Below, piece after piece: positions 62,200 through 64,000 of a stretch of DNA of 64,000 bases. Numbering within the stretch: the first letter of the stretch is position 1; each line of letters begins with the position of its first letter. The notes under the pieces are model-generated. The model saw nothing but the letters and a program-made list of their open reading frames with translations, had not been told where the DNA came from and searched no databases. Source of the stretch: Corallococcus sp. EGB (GTDB lineage: Bacteria; Myxococcota; Myxococcia; Myxococcales; Myxococcaceae); contig NZ_CP079946.1 in the NCBI RefSeq assembly GCF_019968905.1, positions 4,836,001 to 4,900,000 of the forward strand, given 5' to 3'. The translations under genes and the position numbers were made by a program.

Positions 62200-62335
62200 C
62201 CATGCCCACATGCACTTGTTTTCAGCGAGTGGAAACAGACCCAATGAAACATGTATCAAATAAATACATGTTTCAGTCCTTAATCGAAATGCAAATGATT
62301 GCAGAAGGCAGAATTCGTGTCTGTGTTTTAATTGT
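62200..62335. other. AT-rich intergenic patch with a 12-bp hairpin
   Basis: This stretch is far richer in A+T than all surrounding DNA. It contains a perfect inverted repeat TGAAACATGTAT / ATACATGTTTCA separated by 7 nt. It lies just downstream of thiD (minus strand) and might act as its terminator, but there is no GC stem. No gene was found in the 347-bp gap between the SNF2 and thiD genes. Confidence 0.6.
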
Positions 62336-63137
62336 GCGTCAGCGGGAAGAAGTGTCCGATCGGGCCGTTCCCATGGCCCACGGCGAGCGGGTAGCGCAGG
62401 GCGGACGTCACGTACTCCTTCGCCAGCCGCGCGGCCTCCAGCGGCGGAGTGCCCAGCGCGAGCCGCGCGGCGATGGCCGCGGACAGCGTGCAGCCGGTGC
62501 CGTGCGTGTTCGGCGTGTCCACGGGCGCCACGGAGAGCGTCTCCATCCGCGTCCCGTCGAACCACACGTCCGTGCCTCGCAGCGCGCCCGGCATGCCTCC
62601 GCCCTTCACGAGCACCACGCGGGCGCCCAGGGCGTGGATGCGCCGGGCCGCCTCGCGCATGTCCTCCAGCGTCTCGATGTCCATGCTCGCGAGCAGCTTC
62701 GCCTCGTGACGGTTGGGCGTGAGGAGCGCGGCCAGGGGCAGCATGCGCGCTCGCAGCGCCTCCACCGCCGCGTCGTCGATGAGCCTGGAGCCCGCGCGGG
62801 ACACCATGACCGGGTCCACCACGATGGGCCCCAGCGACACGCGGGAGAGCTGATCCGCCACGGCCTCGATGAGCTCGCGCTGGGCCAGCATGCCCACCTT
62901 GACCGCGTCCACGCGCATGTCCGACGCCACGGCGTCCACCTGCGCGACAACGGACTCGGGGGGCAGCAGGTCCACGCGGGTGACGCCTCGCGTGTTCTGC
63001 GCGGTGATGGCCGTCACGGCGCTGGTGCCGTGTACGCGGTGAAAGGAGAAGGTGCGGAGGTCGGCCTGGATGCCCGCGCCACCGCCGCTGTCCGAGCCGG
63101 CGATGGTGAGGGCGGTTGCGACAGGGAAGGGCTTCAT
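62328..63137 (-). CDS. thiD: Hydroxymethylpyrimidine/phosphomethylpyrimidine kinase ThiD
   Basis: 269 residues, usual length. [20 protein letters not shown] at the N-terminus, [39 protein letters not shown] and the C-terminal [20 protein letters not shown] (anion hole and catalytic Asp/Cys region) identify it. It phosphorylates HMP and HMP-P for thiamine pyrophosphate synthesis in the cytoplasm. No other thiamine genes and no TPP riboswitch are seen next to it, since the start lies only 44 bp from the next gene's stop. Confidence 0.95.
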   Translation of the reverse strand: MKPFPVATALTIAGSDSGGGAGIQADLRTFSFHRVHGTSAVTAITAQNTRGVTRVDLLPPESVVAQVDAVASDMRVDAVKVGMLAQRELIEAVADQLSRVSLGPIVVDPVMVSRAGSRLIDDAAVEALRARMLPLAALLTPNRHEAKLLASMDIETLEDMREAARRIHALGARVVLVKGGGMPGALRGTDVWFDGTRMETLSVAPVDTPNTHGTGCTLSAAIAARLALGTPPLEAARLAKEYVTSALRYPLAVGHGNGPIGHFFPLTHN

Positions 63138-63181
63138 GGGCGCGGCATCCTAGCCGCGCCCCGGCGCATGCGACCCTGGAA

Positions 63182-64000
63182 CTAGAACTGGTTCTTCCGG
63201 GCCTGGTCGAAGTCCACGCGGTGCTTCAGGTAGAGCGTGTCCAGCATGTGGTTGCTGATGGGGTTCAGGTTGCCGTCGGTGAAGCGGTGCACCACCGCGC
63301 CCTTGCCCGCGTCCTTCAGGAAGGCCAGCGGATCCACGTCGCCGCCCAGGCCCGTGAGCGTGGGCACCGGGTCCGCGTTGTTGACGTAGTGCACGTACTG
63401 CGGGCCGTCCGGGTACTTCGTGGACGCCGCGCCGAAGGTCTCCACCTGCAGGTGGCTCAGCTTCGCCTCCACCTGCGCCGGGGACAGCCCGTCCTCCACC
63501 CGCAGCCGCTTCGCCACGTCATTCAGCGCTCTCGCGGTGATGAGCCCGCCCTGGCTGTAGCCCACCAGGTGCACGTCGCGGCCGGCCTTCAGCTCCGAGT
63601 AGAGCGTGTCCGCCAGCGTGTCCACGGCCGGGTTCCGGCCCTTGTCCAGCTTGTCCGTCACGCACTGGGCCAGGTCCTTCACCAGGCCCTCGGTGGCGTT
63701 GTGGATGCCCACCACCTTCGCGCCGGAGCTGTTCGCCAGCGCCTGCATCTCGTTCAGCTGGCCCTCCGTCGGCGTCATGATGCCGTTGACGTAGAGGATC
63801 GTCTTGTCCGGGTTCGGGTTGTTCTTCGGCGTCACGCCCGGCACGTCCCCCAGCTTCGTCGTGGACGGCAGCACCTTGCCGCCCGCGCCCACGAACATGC
63901 CGTCCTGCGCGCGGTCCGGCTTCGCGCCGCCAAAGAGGCTGGTGATCTCCCTCACCGTGGTGGCATTGAAGACGTCCGCGCCCATCTCCAGGAAGCGCGG
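63182..64000 (-). CDS. Lipase-like alpha/beta hydrolase (5' end outside window)
   Basis: The frame is open to the right edge, giving 272 residues plus stop; an internal ATG lies at 63985 but the frame continues beyond it. Nucleophile elbow HLVGYSQGGLITARALNDVA (GxSxG) with a preceding ILYVNGIMTP and later NADPVPTL fit a lipase/PGAP1-like alpha/beta hydrolase. A His near the end in GAVVHRFTDG may complete the triad. No signal can be judged because the start is missing. Substrate unknown. Confidence 0.7.
   Translation of the reverse strand, partial: PRFLEMGADVFNATTVREITSLFGGAKPDRAQDGMFVGAGGKVLPSTTKLGDVPGVTPKNNPNPDKTILYVNGIMTPTEGQLNEMQALANSSGAKVVGIHNATEGLVKDLAQCVTDKLDKGRNPAVDTLADTLYSELKAGRDVHLVGYSQGGLITARALNDVAKRLRVEDGLSPAQVEAKLSHLQVETFGAASTKYPDGPQYVHYVNNADPVPTLTGLGGDVDPLAFLKDAGKGAVVHRFTDGNLNPISNHMLDTLYLKHRVDFDQARKNQF

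Noticed and set aside
62200-62335. AT-rich patch as an insertion sequence or MITE
   Set aside because: No target-site duplication or terminal inverted repeats at the borders, and no transposase fragment.
63138-63181. TPP riboswitch for thiD
   Set aside because: Only 44 bp separate thiD from the upstream gene, and no THI-box sequence is visible.

Overview
The window reads as chromosomal DNA of a myxobacterium (Myxococcota, probably close to Corallococcus/Myxococcus). It has very high GC with strong third-position bias and dense genes on both strands. Secreted Cys-rich repeat proteins (DUF4215/fibro-slime, MopE-like Ca-binding motifs), many lipoproteins, and an orphan class II lanthipeptide locus also fit. 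The genus is an inference. No rRNA, tRNA, insertion sequence, prophage or CRISPR array was recognised.

Layout. 0-6 kb: a surface lipoprotein with seven Cys-rich repeats, a sugar-porter MFS protein, and a GAF/sigma-54 activator translationally coupled to a beta-lactamase-fold hydrolase. 6-16 kb: a mixed metabolic block (orphan ParA ATPase, DHFR-fold reductase, two alpha/beta hydrolases, glutaminase, MerR regulator, second MFS transporter). Between merR and the MFS gene lies a tandem array of five 70-bp units, each carrying a near-perfect palindrome. The block ends with a calcineurin-type phosphoesterase and a caspase/gingipain-like peptidase in one unit. 16.5-19.7 kb: a lanthipeptide precursor gene and its LanM synthetase, with no transporter or immunity gene beside them. 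19.7-25.5 kb: DEAD-box RNA helicase, Spo0M-like protein, Gfo/Idh oxidoreductase, a divergent marR/thioesterase pair with two matching operators, and DUF2267.

25.7-31.5 kb: a six-gene operon for an MCE/Mla-type lipid transporter with two different ATPases, two different permeases, one MlaD, and a MopE-like lipoprotein as first gene. The two ATPases carry complementary motif losses, predicting one consensus and one degenerate ATP site. 31.8-37.5 kb: a complete tripartite RND efflux operon (TolC, membrane fusion protein, HAE1 pump) with overlapping start/stop codons. 37.5-46.4 kb: AI-2E family permease, GH15 glycosidase, nucleotidyltransferase-like protein, a second DUF2267 protein, a Baeyer-Villiger monooxygenase/SDR operon divergent from a TetR regulator, a 96-residue protein resembling only the ClpP tail, and an alpha/beta hydrolase.

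46.5-64 kb: an outer-membrane barrel protein coupled to a CxxCH lipoprotein, nhaA-ubiB, mutS, small envelope proteins, a TPR/amidase_3 cell-wall amidase, a SWIM/SNF2 ATPase, an unusually AT-rich intergenic patch, thiD, and a lipase-like gene cut by the window end.

Strongest leads: the orphan lanthipeptide pair with a neighbouring cysteine peptidase; the heterodimeric, asymmetric MCE transporter; and the palindrome array whose arms co-vary between copies. Start codons were chosen by ribosome-binding site, coupling and family length; uncertain ones are marked.
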